This document shows positions 35,276 through 51,733 of a stretch of DNA of 64,000 nt, one piece after another (the first letter of the stretch is position 1; the number at the start of each line of letters is the position of its first letter). The notes under the pieces are model-generated. The model searched no databases. It saw only the letters and a list, made by a program, of their open reading frames with translations, and had not been told where the DNA came from. Made by a program: the position numbers and the translations under genes. The DNA is from Stutzerimonas sp. S1. GTDB taxonomy: Bacteria; Pseudomonadota; Gammaproteobacteria; Pseudomonadales; Pseudomonadaceae. The DNA lies in contig NZ_JAOEIY010000010.1 of the NCBI RefSeq assembly GCF_025966695.1, positions 1 to 64,000 on the forward strand, read 5' to 3'.

Positions 35276-37435
35276 TCATACCGAAGCCTGGCCGATATGG
35301 CCTCTGCGCAGCGCTTCGATCACCGCGGCCTTCGGCCCATCGGCGACGACATGGCCGTTGTCCAGAACGATCAGCCGTTCGACCAGACTGAGCATCGACA
35401 TGCGGTGGGTGATCAGCAGTACTGTCTTGCCCTGCGTCCAGCTTTGCAGGTGCAGGCGCAGGGCATCCTCGGTGCTGTTGTCCATGGCGCTGGTCGGCTC
35501 ATCGAGCAGCAGGATCGGCGGGTCGAGCAGTAGCGCACGGGCCATCAGCACCAGCTGACGCTGGCCGCCAGACAGGAGCTGGCCACGTTCGCCCAGGGGC
35601 CGGTCGAAACCCAGCGGATGCTGGCGCGCCAGTTCATGTGCGCCGGTGAGCGTCGCGACTTCCAGCATGCGTTCATCGGTGACGTAGCGGGCACCGAGGG
35701 TCAGGTTGTCGCGCAGACTGCCGGCCAGTAGCGGCATGTCGTGGGAGACATAGCCGACCTGGCTGCGCAGGTCGGCGACGTCGATCTGCCGCAGATCCAG
35801 GCCGTCGAGCAGAATCTGCCCTTCGTTGGGCGTGTGCAGCCCCATGATCAGCCGGGCCAGTGTGCTCTTGCCCGAGCCGCTGCGACCGATGATCGCGACC
35901 CGCTCGCCGGGGGCGATGTGCAGGTTGATCCCGCGCAGTGATGGTGTGCTGAGGCCGGGATAGGTGAAGCTGAGCTGGCTGATGTCCAGCGCGCCTTTCA
36001 AGCGCGTGCGCTCCAGCGGGCGCTGACGCTCTCGGCGTTCTTGCGGCAATGCCATCAGCGCATCGGTGCTCTTCATGGTCAGTCGCGCCTGCTGCAGGCG
36101 GGTGATCAGGCTGGCGATCTGCCCCAGCGGCGAGAGCACGCGACTGCCGAGCATGTAGCAGGCCACCAGGGCACCGACGCTGAGCTGGCCGGCGATGATC
36201 AGGTAAACGCCGCCGACGATGGTCGCCATGCCGGCGAACTGCTGCAGGAACAGCGTGCCGTTGATGGCGATGGCCGAGAGCAGCCGCGCATGGCTGTCCA
36301 GGCGGGTGAGGGCGCCGTGGGTGCTTTCCCAGCGATGCTGGCGCTCGCTTTCGGCGCCGCAGACCTTCAGCGTCTCCAGTCCGCCGAGGGTTTCCACCAG
36401 CAGTGCCTGACGCTCGGCGGCCAGGGCCAGACTCTTCTGCACGGTGTCGCGAAGACGCGTCTGGATGATGAAGGCGAAGAGGGCGGTGATCGGGAAGGCG
36501 AGTAGTGGAATCACTACCAGCCAGCCACCGATCAGGCCGATCACCATGATGATCAGCAGAGCGAAGGGCAGATCGATCAGGCTGGTGAGCGTGACGGCGG
36601 TGAGAAAGTCGCGCAGGCCCTGAAAGTCATGAATGCTCTGGGCGAATCCCCCGACGGTGGCCGGTCGAGCGCTCATGTTCATGCCGGTGATGCGTTCGAA
36701 CAACGTGGCAGAGAGCACCATGTCGGTCTTTTTTCCGGCGGTGTCCAGCAAGTGGGCACGCAGGATGCGCAGCAGCAATTCGAACGAGGTGCCGATGAAC
36801 AGGCCGATGGCGAGCACCCAGAGCGTGGCGGTGGCCTGATTGGGCACCACCCGGTCGTAGGTCTGCATGACGAACAGCGGCACCATCAGCCCGAGGATGT
36901 TGACCAGCAGCGACGCCAGCATCGCGTCGGCGTACAGCCAGCGCGACAGCTTCAGCGTATCGCGAAACCAGGCGTGGACTCGCGGCAGCAGCGGGTTGCG
37001 CGCTTCCTCCAGTTCATGACGCGGGCGCGCGAAGAAGGCCTGGCCGCTGTATTCCGCGTCCAGCGCAGCAATGTCGACCCATTGTTCGCCACCGTCTGCT
37101 TCACAGGGCAGGATCAGCGCCTTGTGCTCGTTCCCCCACTTGCTGAGCACGGCACTACGGCCGTCCTTCAGCAGCAACAGTACCGGCAGGTTGAGCGCGG
37201 AGATCGAGCCCAGCTTGCGCTTGAGCACGCGCCCCTGCAGCCCCGCGCGCGCTGCCGCACGGGGAAGCAGCGCCGCCGACAGTCGCTGCTCGGGCATCGG
37301 CAGACCGGCGCTCAGGCTGGCGCGGCTGGCCACGCAGCCGTGCTGCTTGCACAGGATCAGCAGACCATCCAGCAGCGGATCGTCGTGGCTGAGCCTCGGG
37401 TCACTCGAAGGTGCTACCCGCTCCATCGTCGTCAA
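35276..37435 (-). CDS. lapB: Type I secretion ABC transporter LapB
   Basis: 719 residues. The N-terminal C39-peptidase-like domain (about 15-140) lacks the catalytic Cys-His pair (LCKQHGCVASRASLSAG), so it is a docking rather than cleaving domain, normal for LapB/HlyB exporters of large adhesins. Six membrane helices lie at about 165-440. The nucleotide-binding domain has Walker A GRSGSGKST near 516, LSGGQRQLVLMARAL, LLLDEPTSAMD and a switch His in LLITHRMS. TTG 37435 is favoured over ATG 37426 because GGAG lies 8 bases before it. It follows lapE by 18 bases. Confidence 0.94.
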   Translation of the reverse strand: MTTMERVAPSSDPRLSHDDPLLDGLLILCKQHGCVASRASLSAGLPMPEQRLSAALLPRAAARAGLQGRVLKRKLGSISALNLPVLLLLKDGRSAVLSKWGNEHKALILPCEADGGEQWVDIAALDAEYSGQAFFARPRHELEEARNPLLPRVHAWFRDTLKLSRWLYADAMLASLLVNILGLMVPLFVMQTYDRVVPNQATATLWVLAIGLFIGTSFELLLRILRAHLLDTAGKKTDMVLSATLFERITGMNMSARPATVGGFAQSIHDFQGLRDFLTAVTLTSLIDLPFALLIIMVIGLIGGWLVVIPLLAFPITALFAFIIQTRLRDTVQKSLALAAERQALLVETLGGLETLKVCGAESERQHRWESTHGALTRLDSHARLLSAIAINGTLFLQQFAGMATIVGGVYLIIAGQLSVGALVACYMLGSRVLSPLGQIASLITRLQQARLTMKSTDALMALPQERRERQRPLERTRLKGALDISQLSFTYPGLSTPSLRGINLHIAPGERVAIIGRSGSGKSTLARLIMGLHTPNEGQILLDGLDLRQIDVADLRSQVGYVSHDMPLLAGSLRDNLTLGARYVTDERMLEVATLTGAHELARQHPLGFDRPLGERGQLLSGGQRQLVLMARALLLDPPILLLDEPTSAMDNSTEDALRLHLQSWTQGKTVLLITHRMSMLSLVERLIVLDNGHVVADGPKAAVIEALRRGHIGQASV

Positions 37436-37453
37436 ATTGCGTGCTCCAGGCGA

Positions 37454-38806
37454 TTAGCGAAGATCGGGCAGCTGCGCTTCGCTCTTCACTTCCGTAAGCG
37501 CGGTGGCCTCGGCTGGAATCACGACGTTCTTCATGCGCAGCAGATCGCCCATCGCGGCTACCACGCGGTACATCGAGTATTCCTCGGTGTAGCGCACGTC
37601 GGTGTAGCGACGGTTTGCGGTGAACAGCTCGTTCTCACTGTCCAGCAGGTCGAGCAGGGTGCGTTGGCCCAGGCCGAACTGCTGCTGGTAGGCCTGGCGG
37701 ACGTTGTTGGTGTAATCGGCGTACTCACGTGCCTTTGGCGTCTGCAGCCGCGCATTTTCCATGGCGTTCCAGGCCAGCGAGAGGTTCTCGTTCAGCTGAC
37801 GCAGGGCATTGTTGCGAATGTCCATGGCCTGGTTGATCTGGTGTGAGGTGGCGCGCAGCCGGGCCTTGTCACGATTGCCGTTGAACAGGTTGTAATTCAT
37901 CACCACCGCCGCACGCCACTTGTTGTAGTGGCCTTCTTCGCCGCTGATGTTGTCATTGGCCATGGTGGCGAGCTCGACATCGAAGCGCGGGTAGAACGGC
38001 GACTTGGCGATCTCGTACTGCTTCTCGGCGGCGTTGACATCCGCCTGCGCGGATTTCAGGTACGGGTTGTTCGCGACTACCCGCTGGCGGGCTTCCAGCA
38101 AGTCTCCCGGCATCTCGCCCTTGAGTGACGCGGGTGTTTCCAGCTCGTCGGGCATGCGACCCACCACGCTGACAAAATTGGCCTCGGCATCCGCCAGGTT
38201 CACCTGCTCGGTGTACAGGTTGTTCTCGGCGAGGGCGCGACGCGCCTCGGACTGATCTGCATCGGCGGCGCTGCCGACGCCACGCTGGCGGCGCAGGCCG
38301 ATCTGGTCATTGATCCGCAGGTGAGCCTTCAGGTTGTTTTCGGCCAGGGCGACCATCTCGCGACGCTTCAAAACCTCCAGATAAACCTGCGCAGTACGCA
38401 GCGCGAGACTTTCCGTCGTGCCGAGCACCTGATAGGCGCGAGCATTGACGACGGCTTCGGTGCGATCGACTTCGTTGGGCGTGTTGAACCCATCGAACAG
38501 CATCTGACGCAGGCGCAGCTCCGCGTTGCGCGCATTGAGCGTCTCGGAGTGGCTGTCACCGACGCGAGTGCTTGGGCTGTCCGTATTTTCCCGCCCATAG
38601 GCCAGCAGCATGTCCACGGTCGGCAGATACCCGCCCTTGGCCATCTTGGCCTGCTCATCGGCAGTCAACCGGCTGTTGATATCCGCACGCAGCTCCGGGT
38701 GGTTGGTAAGGGTGCTCTGAATGGCTTCGGTAAGGTTCATGGCCTGGGCTTCGGAACAGGCCATGGCGATCAGCATCGCGCTCCAGAGGGGGGTCAGTTT
38801 TCGCAT
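37454..38806 (-). CDS. lapE: TolC-family outer-membrane secretion protein LapE
   Basis: 450 residues with a signal peptide (MRKLTPLWSAMLIAMACSEAQA). Two repeats of TolC helical hairpins follow, starting MNLTEAIQSTLTNHPEL, with the second-repeat motif NPYLKSAQADVNAAEKQYEIAKSPFYP. It forms the outer-membrane channel of the adhesin exporter, and an uncleaved retention module is expected to sit inside it, tethering the adhesin to the cell. It is the first gene of the minus-strand exporter operon, divergent from the adhesin gene. Confidence 0.93.
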   Translation of the reverse strand: MRKLTPLWSAMLIAMACSEAQAMNLTEAIQSTLTNHPELRADINSRLTADEQAKMAKGGYLPTVDMLLAYGRENTDSPSTRVGDSHSETLNARNAELRLRQMLFDGFNTPNEVDRTEAVVNARAYQVLGTTESLALRTAQVYLEVLKRREMVALAENNLKAHLRINDQIGLRRQRGVGSAADADQSEARRALAENNLYTEQVNLADAEANFVSVVGRMPDELETPASLKGEMPGDLLEARQRVVANNPYLKSAQADVNAAEKQYEIAKSPFYPRFDVELATMANDNISGEEGHYNKWRAAVVMNYNLFNGNRDKARLRATSHQINQAMDIRNNALRQLNENLSLAWNAMENARLQTPKAREYADYTNNVRQAYQQQFGLGQRTLLDLLDSENELFTANRRYTDVRYTEEYSMYRVVAAMGDLLRMKNVVIPAEATALTEVKSEAQLPDLR

Positions 38807-44514
<5,708 letters not shown>

Positions 44515-44527
44515 GCCTGACTGCTCA

Positions 44528-44555
44528 AGCCCGCCACTCGCGAGGGTGGCGGGCT
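44528..44555 (+). terminator. Terminator after the adhesin gene
   Basis: A perfect 10-bp stem (AGCCCGCCAC at 44528-44537 with GTGGCGGGCT at 44546-44555), 8-base loop, then CGCTTATTT. It starts 13 bases after the adhesin stop and just before the ribosome site of the next gene, so read-through is probably limited. Confidence 0.75.
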
Positions 44556-44575
44556 CGCTTATTTGAGGAATTTGT

Positions 44576-44920
44576 ATGCTCTATATCGAGCGAGACCGCG
44601 GCGGACAGCTCCAGCGTGTCGAAGCGGAGCCTTTCGAAGGCATGACCGGAACGATGCTGGCCGACAGCGACGAGGCGCTGAGCTGGCTCGCGGCGCAGAA
44701 TGATGAGCACGCACAGCGGGTCGGCCTGCAGGCCTCCGACCTGGAGATGGTGCGGGTGCTGGAAGACCTCATCAGTGTGCTGATCGATCGTGGCGTTATC
44801 CGTTTCACGGATCTGCCGGAGGCGGCCCAGCGCAAGCTACGTGCGCGTCAGCAGACGCGGGCTAGGCTCGGCGGCTTGGGCGGCCTGCTCGGCGACGATG
44901 ACGAGCAGCCGTTGCTCTAA
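44576..44920 (+). CDS. Conserved 114-residue protein of the Lap locus, function unknown
   Basis: No signal peptide or membrane segment. An N-terminal beta-rich part (MLYIERDRGGQLQRVEAEPF) leads to a helical middle (LEMVRVLEDLISVLIDRGV, ITDLPEAAQRKL-like) and a Gly/Asp tail (LGGLGGLLGDDDEQPLL). I recall close relatives in Pseudomonas being called tryptophan synthase subunit beta like; nothing here resembles TrpB, which is about 400 residues with a PLP lysine, so that name would be misleading. GAGGAA stands 5 bases before the ATG. It lies between the adhesin terminator and the convergent lapD, suggesting but not proving a role in adhesion. Confidence 0.75.
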   Translation: MLYIERDRGGQLQRVEAEPFEGMTGTMLADSDEALSWLAAQNDEHAQRVGLQASDLEMVRVLEDLISVLIDRGVIRFTDLPEAAQRKLRARQQTRARLGGLGGLLGDDDEQPLL

Positions 44921-44964
44921 CGTTCACTGCGCAGCCGCGGCAAGGCTGGCTCCATCGGTGCCAA

Positions 44965-46920
44965 TCAGTATCCCGATTGCTCCGGCCACGGGTGTGGCAC
45001 GCCCACGGCATGCCCCATGACACCATGCACGCCCAGCGCCGCTAGCGTTATGCGCTCCTCCTCGGTCTCGACCATCTCGGCAATCAGCGGCAAGTCGATG
45101 CTGTGGGTGGTTCGGTTAATCGCCTCGATGAACAAACGCTTGTCCTCGTCCCGCTCAATGCCGCGGACATAGGTCCCGTCGATCTTCAGATAGACCAACC
45201 CCAGGTGCGCCAGGTTGGCGAGTTTGCTGAAATCGCCGCCGAAGTGCTGCAGACCGACATGGGCGCCCGTCGCGCGTAGCATCTGGCTGCATTGTTGCAG
45301 GACGGTGGCTGCGGGCAGATGACGCGCGTCCAGCTCCAGGTACAGGCAACTGGCCTGTTCGCGGTTGTTGCGTAGCAACTGGACGATTCGTCCAAGGCTG
45401 AGGGCGTCCCGCAGCGTCGTGCTGGAAAGGCTGATAGCCAGCGCTGCCGGGGTAATCCGCAGATGCTCGATGGCACGCTCGAGCATCACCAGGTCGAAGC
45501 GTGCCGACCAACCCAGTCGTTCGACCCATGGCAGGAAGCTGCCGGCCGTAAGGATTTCGCCATTGGCGATCGGTAGGCGTGCCAGCAACTTGTGATGAAG
45601 CTGCTGGCTCGGGCTGGAGGCCAGCACCACGGGTTGCACGAAGATGGCCAGAGTGCGCCGTTCAAGTGCTTCATCGAGGAGCTGATACCAGCCGTGTTCA
45701 CTGTGTACGACAGGGGCCTGGTGACTGAATTCGTGCCAGTTCGGCGCACTGTCGCTCTGCGCCAACGCCAACGCCTGATCGGCTCGTTCCAGTACTTCAC
45801 CGGGTGTGTCGCCGACACGGAATTCGGTTAAACCGATGTGGGCGACGGGTTCGCTGTCGCTCGCGCCGGTGGGGCGCAGGGTTTCCAGATCGACGCTCAG
45901 CGTTTCGGCGAGCTGGCTGGCTTCCGCTTCGTGCAGTCCCGGGGCGAGCAGGACGAAGTCGCTACCGCGGCTGCGGCCGGCCAGCCAGTTGGGGTGTCCA
46001 CGTTCGCTTTTGACGCGCTTGAGCAGTTCGCCAATCGCCATGATCAACTGGTCGCTGTGCTGGCTGCCGAGTCGCTGGTTGAGCCCGTTCAGGTCATGGA
46101 TACGCAGTAGCAGCAGGTAGCCGGTGCCATGATGCTCTGCGGGCGCAAGCTGGGTTGCCAGACGCTGGTCCAGCAAGCGGCGGTTGGCCAGGCCGGTCAG
46201 CTCGTCCTGATAGGCCTGTTGATGAAGTTGTTCGCTGCGTGCCGCTTCCTCGGCGAAGAGCATCTGCAACTTGGCGACCATCTGGTTCATTGCCTGCACC
46301 ACGCGGCGCAGTTCTGGCGTTCGCGGCAACTCGGGCAAGGCGACGAATTCGCGCTGGGTAATGGCATGTGCCTGCTCGACCATGCGATCCAGCGGTCTAA
46401 GCTGGCGACGCAGCAGCCAGCCACCGAGCAGGGCGCTGACCAGTCCGCAGCCGAGCAGCCAGTAGAGTGTGGCAATGGTGCTGTCCCAGACCTTGGCCAG
46501 AGCGAACTCTGGATGGCTGATCACTTCCACCCGCGCCGCCTGTTCCCAGCCGCGCATGATCAGCGCGTCGCCGCCTTGGGCTGGCAGGTTGACCAGCCGG
46601 GCGAACCAGGCCGGCACCTGCTCGCTGGCGATGTTGCTGGTGCGTTCGATGATCGCGTTGCCGTCGTCGAGCGAGACGACGCGGATGCTGCTGAAATAAC
46701 CGCTGTCGAAGATCGAGTTGACCATGAGTTCGAGCATGACCGGGTCGTCGACGTGCGGCGTCATCGACAGCGCTAGTGCGGTGGCCGCGTCCTGAGCGTG
46801 AGAGCGAAGCTGGCTGATCGACTGTTCGCGGGAATGTTCGACGCTGGCGATGAAGCTACCCGCGAAAGCCACCACCAGAAACAGGCAGATGGCGAGAAAC
46901 AGCTGCTTGAGTAACGACAT
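44965..46920 (-). CDS. lapD: LapD, c-di-GMP receptor controlling adhesin release
   Basis: 651 residues, as for LapD. A first membrane helix (LFLAICLFLVVAFAGSF) is followed by a periplasmic LapD/MoxY output domain, a second helix near 150-170 and a HAMP-like linker. The GGDEF domain is degenerate, with RGSDF at the signature. The EAL domain is also degenerate, with KLL in place of EAL (LHHKLLARL). It should bind c-di-GMP without making or breaking it. When bound, its periplasmic domain sequesters LapG and the adhesin stays on the surface. Encoded 8 bases after lapG in the same operon. Confidence 0.95.
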   Translation of the reverse strand: MSLLKQLFLAICLFLVVAFAGSFIASVEHSREQSISQLRSHAQDAATALALSMTPHVDDPVMLELMVNSIFDSGYFSSIRVVSLDDGNAIIERTSNIASEQVPAWFARLVNLPAQGGDALIMRGWEQAARVEVISHPEFALAKVWDSTIATLYWLLGCGLVSALLGGWLLRRQLRPLDRMVEQAHAITQREFVALPELPRTPELRRVVQAMNQMVAKLQMLFAEEAARSEQLHQQAYQDELTGLANRRLLDQRLATQLAPAEHHGTGYLLLLRIHDLNGLNQRLGSQHSDQLIMAIGELLKRVKSERGHPNWLAGRSRGSDFVLLAPGLHEAEASQLAETLSVDLETLRPTGASDSEPVAHIGLTEFRVGDTPGEVLERADQALALAQSDSAPNWHEFSHQAPVVHSEHGWYQLLDEALERRTLAIFVQPVVLASSPSQQLHHKLLARLPIANGEILTAGSFLPWVERLGWSARFDLVMLERAIEHLRITPAALAISLSSTTLRDALSLGRIVQLLRNNREQASCLYLELDARHLPAATVLQQCSQMLRATGAHVGLQHFGGDFSKLANLAHLGLVYLKIDGTYVRGIERDEDKRLFIEAINRTTHSIDLPLIAEMVETEEERITLAALGVHGVMGHAVGVPHPWPEQSGY

Positions 46921-46928
46921 ACTTCCCC

Positions 46929-47642
46929 CTAGCCCTCACCTACAACAAATCCTTCGGCCCGCATCCTGAGCAGGACGTCCTGCCAGCGTGACAGCCTTTT
47001 GCTATCTCCGCTACGTTTGCCGCCACCGGCACCCGGTACGTACAGTCCTTCAGCATTGAAGGCGTAAACCGGCAGAAGATCCTGGCGCTGCGAGGCGGGG
47101 CGGATGGCGCCGTCGATGTTATCCAGCACCAGCGGATCGGCGGTGGGCGTCGCGTAGTAGGTCAGCACCATGTGCGCCTGATTCAGCCGCAGCGCCTTGA
47201 CGTAGGTGATACGCAGCCTGTCGCTCGGCACGCCTAGCCGGCGCAGCGTGAAGTACTTGGCCAATGCGTAGTCTTCGCAGTCACCCGCGCCGCGGATCAG
47301 CGATTCCACGGGCGTGGCCCAGTAGTCGTCCTGTTCCCAGACCCAGACATCGTCACTGAAGCGGATGTGCCGATTGAAGAAGCGATTGACTTCGGCCAAC
47401 TGCTGCAGCTCGGGGAGCTCACCACTCTGCTGCAGTAATGCTTGCCAGGCTTCGATTCGCGGAAGCGCATCGTCGAGCGCGCCGTAGCGTTTTTCGAGGC
47501 TGCGGTAGATGCGTTCGAAGTCCCACGGCTGCCAGCTCGCCGAGCGGGCCAGGCTCCATATCGGGGTGCTCAGCAAGACGAGCACGAGGAACATCACCAG
47601 CGGGCGGTGGCGGCTTGCAGGACCAGGCTGCAAAGGCTGCAT
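46929..47642 (-). CDS. lapG: LapG, periplasmic calcium-dependent cysteine protease
   Basis: 237 residues from ATG 47642, with GGAGAGC upstream; a longer frame to 47828 is not needed. An export signal or anchor spans about 14-34. The transglutaminase-like triad is Cys122 (GAGDCEDYALAKY), His157 (NQAHMVLTYY) and Asp174 (LVLDNIDG). Asp121 and Glu123 beside the cysteine match the calcium-binding pair of known LapG. It cleaves the adhesin at the TAAG motif in its N-terminal region, freeing the cell. Upstream of lapD in one operon. Confidence 0.95.
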   Translation of the reverse strand: MQPLQPGPASRHRPLVMFLVLVLLSTPIWSLARSASWQPWDFERIYRSLEKRYGALDDALPRIEAWQALLQQSGELPELQQLAEVNRFFNRHIRFSDDVWVWEQDDYWATPVESLIRGAGDCEDYALAKYFTLRRLGVPSDRLRITYVKALRLNQAHMVLTYYATPTADPLVLDNIDGAIRPASQRQDLLPVYAFNAEGLYVPGAGGGKRSGDSKRLSRWQDVLLRMRAEGFVVGEG

Positions 47643-47686
47643 TGGCTGCTCTCCATAGCGAATCCGGCCGAGTGGCAGGATCGTGC

Positions 47687-48070
47687 TCACTGGCGTGGTT
47701 TGGCTTGGACCGTGCGCAGGGTTTTCTGTTTGATGATGTACAGCGTGACCAAGGCCGCGCTGAGCAGCATGCCGATCCGCGCCCAGAGGATTGGCACCAG
47801 CCAGCAAGAAATACCGATGCTCACCCACATGGTGAGGATGGTGTAGGCCTTGCCTTTGAGCGGGATGCCGTTGCCTTCCAGGTAATCGCGGAACCAGGGA
47901 CCTAGCCGCGGATGCTCGACCAGCCAGACATAAAAGCGCTCCGAGCTGCGTACAAAACAGGCGGCAGCGAGCAGCATGAAGGGCGTGGTGGGCAGCACCG
48001 GCAGGAAGATGCCGATCACCCCTAGTGTTACCGCAAGCCAGCCGATCGTCAGCAGCACGTAGCGCACCAT
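47687..48070 (-). CDS. YbaN-type DUF454 inner-membrane protein
   Basis: 127 residues from ATG 48070. It has three or four membrane segments and the family hallmark GVIGIFLPVLPTTPFMLLAAACF near residues 18-40, followed by HPRLGPWFRDYLEG. DUF454/YbaN proteins are small inner-membrane proteins without an established function. It lies 44 bases upstream of lapG on the same strand and may be cotranscribed. Confidence 0.92.
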   Translation of the reverse strand: MVRYVLLTIGWLAVTLGVIGIFLPVLPTTPFMLLAAACFVRSSERFYVWLVEHPRLGPWFRDYLEGNGIPLKGKAYTILTMWVSIGISCWLVPILWARIGMLLSAALVTLYIIKQKTLRTVQAKPRQ

Positions 48071-48122
48071 GGGATTGCGGTGCTGCTGAATATCGCGGTG
48101 CGCCACGGCGGCTACCCAGTTA

Positions 48123-48710
48123 TCAGTGGCGGCGCGGCTTGAGCAGCGCCGGCTTTTCCTCGGGGGCGTGGCAGATCAGATAAAGGGCGGTGAGCAGTTC
48201 CGGAATCTGCGCGACCATTTCATCTACCAGCTCGGGACTGTCGGCGATCTCGGCGAACTCCGGCTGCTCGTCGAACAGGCCGGAGCCGACCATGATGGGC
48301 AGCAGCAGCTCGCTGACTTCCTCTTCGGAGTCCTCGAACCAGACCTCTTCGCGCATGAATACGCCTTCCATGAAGCCGATGCACCAGCCGCGCAGGTCGG
48401 ATTCATCCGGCTCCTCGCCCAAGTCCAGCTCGCAGGGCAATTCCATGTCTTCGTCGCTGGCCAGCTGCCGGGCAATATGCGCCTTGAGCTGAATCAGCGT
48501 CGCCTCGATGGCTTCGCGCTCGGTATCGTCCTTGTACTTCGGTGGTTCGGAGAACAGGGCGTCGATCCACTCGCGCTCCGGCACCTGTTCGGAGCAGATG
48601 CACAGCGCCGTCAGGTAGCCATGTGCGGCGATGTAATCCAACGCCTCTTCATGCAAGTCATCGGCATCCAGAAAAACTTGCAGGCGGGTGAGTTGCTCGG
48701 CGAAAGACAT
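48123..48710 (-). CDS. UPF0149 (YgfB/YecA) family protein
   Basis: 195 residues, very acidic. The family pattern is seen in LHEEALDYIAAHGYLTALCI near 18-37 and LRGWCIGFMEGV near 104-115. YgfB of Pseudomonas is a cytoplasmic protein reported to influence ampDh3 expression and beta-lactam resistance; this relative lacks the SEC-C zinc tail seen in longer YecA proteins. It reads in the same direction as the YbaN-type gene. Confidence 0.88.
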   Translation of the reverse strand: MSFAEQLTRLQVFLDADDLHEEALDYIAAHGYLTALCICSEQVPEREWIDALFSEPPKYKDDTEREAIEATLIQLKAHIARQLASDEDMELPCELDLGEEPDESDLRGWCIGFMEGVFMREEVWFEDSEEEVSELLLPIMVGSGLFDEQPEFAEIADSPELVDEMVAQIPELLTALYLICHAPEEKPALLKPRRH

Positions 48711-48880
48711 CGGGAACTACCTTGGGGGGGAAGACAAGCGGGATTCTAGACGAGGCGCGGGATGCAAGCTACTTCGGCGGCCACATGCGACGATAAACCC
48801 GGCGCGCCGGGTGGCTCGTGAATCGGCCGAGGGACGCCGAAGGCCGACCGCTGCGTCCTGAACTCTGGCGACTGCTCGCG

Positions 48881-48886
48881 TATACT
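48881..48886 (+). promoter_or_regulatory. Likely -10 element of the recQ promoter
   Basis: TATACT (five of six matches) lies 25 bases before the recQ ATG, in the common Pseudomonas context TATACTGCGCGCC. A weak -35 (CTGAAC) is 17 bases upstream at 48858-48863. This would give a short leader carrying GGAGACC as ribosome site. Confidence 0.5.
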
Positions 48887-48910
48887 GCGCGCCTTGTTTC
48901 GGAGACCGGC

Positions 48911-51034
<2,124 letters not shown>

Positions 51035-51164
51035 CCAACTGCGTCGTGTCGCAGCGCCATTGCCTGCCGCGGTGCCCGGTACCGTGGCGGGTATGGGTCG
51101 CTGCGGCGCGCTGCGGGTGCGGGTTGCTCGCCCTTGGTAGGCTTGCCTGCACACAGAAGCTGTG

Positions 51165-51184
51165 ATTAGCTCGCTAATAATTAG
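51165..51184. promoter_or_regulatory. Overlapping palindromes, SlyA/MarR-type operator
   Basis: ATTAGCTCGCTAAT (51165-51178) is a perfect inverted repeat with a 2-base spacer. Its core TTAGCTCGCTAA matches the published SlyA consensus TTAGCAAGCTAA at 10 of 12 positions. A second perfect palindrome, CTAATAATTAG (51174-51184), overlaps it. Both lie 23-42 bases before the SlyA-like gene, where autorepression would be expected. Confidence 0.7.
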
Positions 51185-51206
51185 TTTTTGCAGGAATGCA
51201 AGTTTC

Positions 51207-51638
51207 ATGTACGCCGAGCAACATCGCTTCGCCATGCAGTTGGCGCAACTCTCGCGTGGCTGGCGCGCCGAACTGGATCGGCGGCTGGCCGATCTTGGGT
51301 TATCGCAAGCCCGCTGGCTGGTGCTCCTGCACCTGGCCCGGTTCGATCACGCACCGACGCAGCGGGAACTGGCACAGAGCGTTGCAGTGGAAGGACCGAC
51401 GCTGGCCCGCCTGCTCGACAGTCTCGAAGCTCAGGGCCTGGTCCATCGACAGGCTTCTCTGGAGGATCGACGGGCCAAACGTATCTCGCTCGGCGCTCCG
51501 GCGCTGCCGCTGATCGAACGCATCGAAGCGATTTCGACACAGGTGCGCGAGGAGCTATTCGCCGGCATTCCCGAGGAAGATCTGCGCAAATGCCAGCAGG
51601 TGCATGCGCGCATTCTCGCCAACCTGAACAAGGGCTGA
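51207..51638 (+). CDS. slyA: SlyA/MarR-family transcriptional regulator
   Basis: 143 residues from ATG 51207, with AGGAA about 12 bases upstream. The MarR winged-helix core is complete: a dimerisation helix (FAMQLAQLSRGWRAELDRRL), GLSQARWLVLLHLARF, recognition helix (EGPTLARLLDSLEAQGLV) and wing (RQASLEDRRAKRISLG). SlyA-type proteins bind DNA as dimers and are displaced by small phenolic ligands, controlling efflux, virulence or stress genes. A SlyA-like operator sits immediately upstream, suggesting autoregulation. There is no adjacent efflux gene; targets are unknown. Confidence 0.9.
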   Translation: MYAEQHRFAMQLAQLSRGWRAELDRRLADLGLSQARWLVLLHLARFDHAPTQRELAQSVAVEGPTLARLLDSLEAQGLVHRQASLEDRRAKRISLGAPALPLIERIEAISTQVREELFAGIPEEDLRKCQQVHARILANLNKG

Positions 51639-51658
51639 AGGCAGCCAGCGGCCTTCAG
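51635..51658 (+). terminator. Possible terminator at the end of slyA
   Basis: CTGAAGGC (51635-51642) and GCCTTCAG (51651-51658) form a perfect 8-bp stem with an 8-base loop that includes the slyA stop codon. No T-run follows, so this is a weak candidate between convergent slyA and plpD. Confidence 0.35.
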
Positions 51659-51733
51659 GCTATTCGGGATTAGCCAGCCTCGATGCGCAGGGTTCCGGTA
51701 CTGCGCTGCGATTTCCAGCTGTCGCGCCGGTCG

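Noticed and set aside
35276..37435. LapB as a leader-cleaving (C39 peptidase) exporter
   Set aside because: The N-terminal domain lacks the catalytic Cys-His pair and the adhesin has no double-glycine leader.
44965..46920. LapD-like protein as an active diguanylate cyclase/phosphodiesterase
   Set aside because: The GGDEF signature is RGSDF and the EAL motif is KLL, so catalysis is unlikely.
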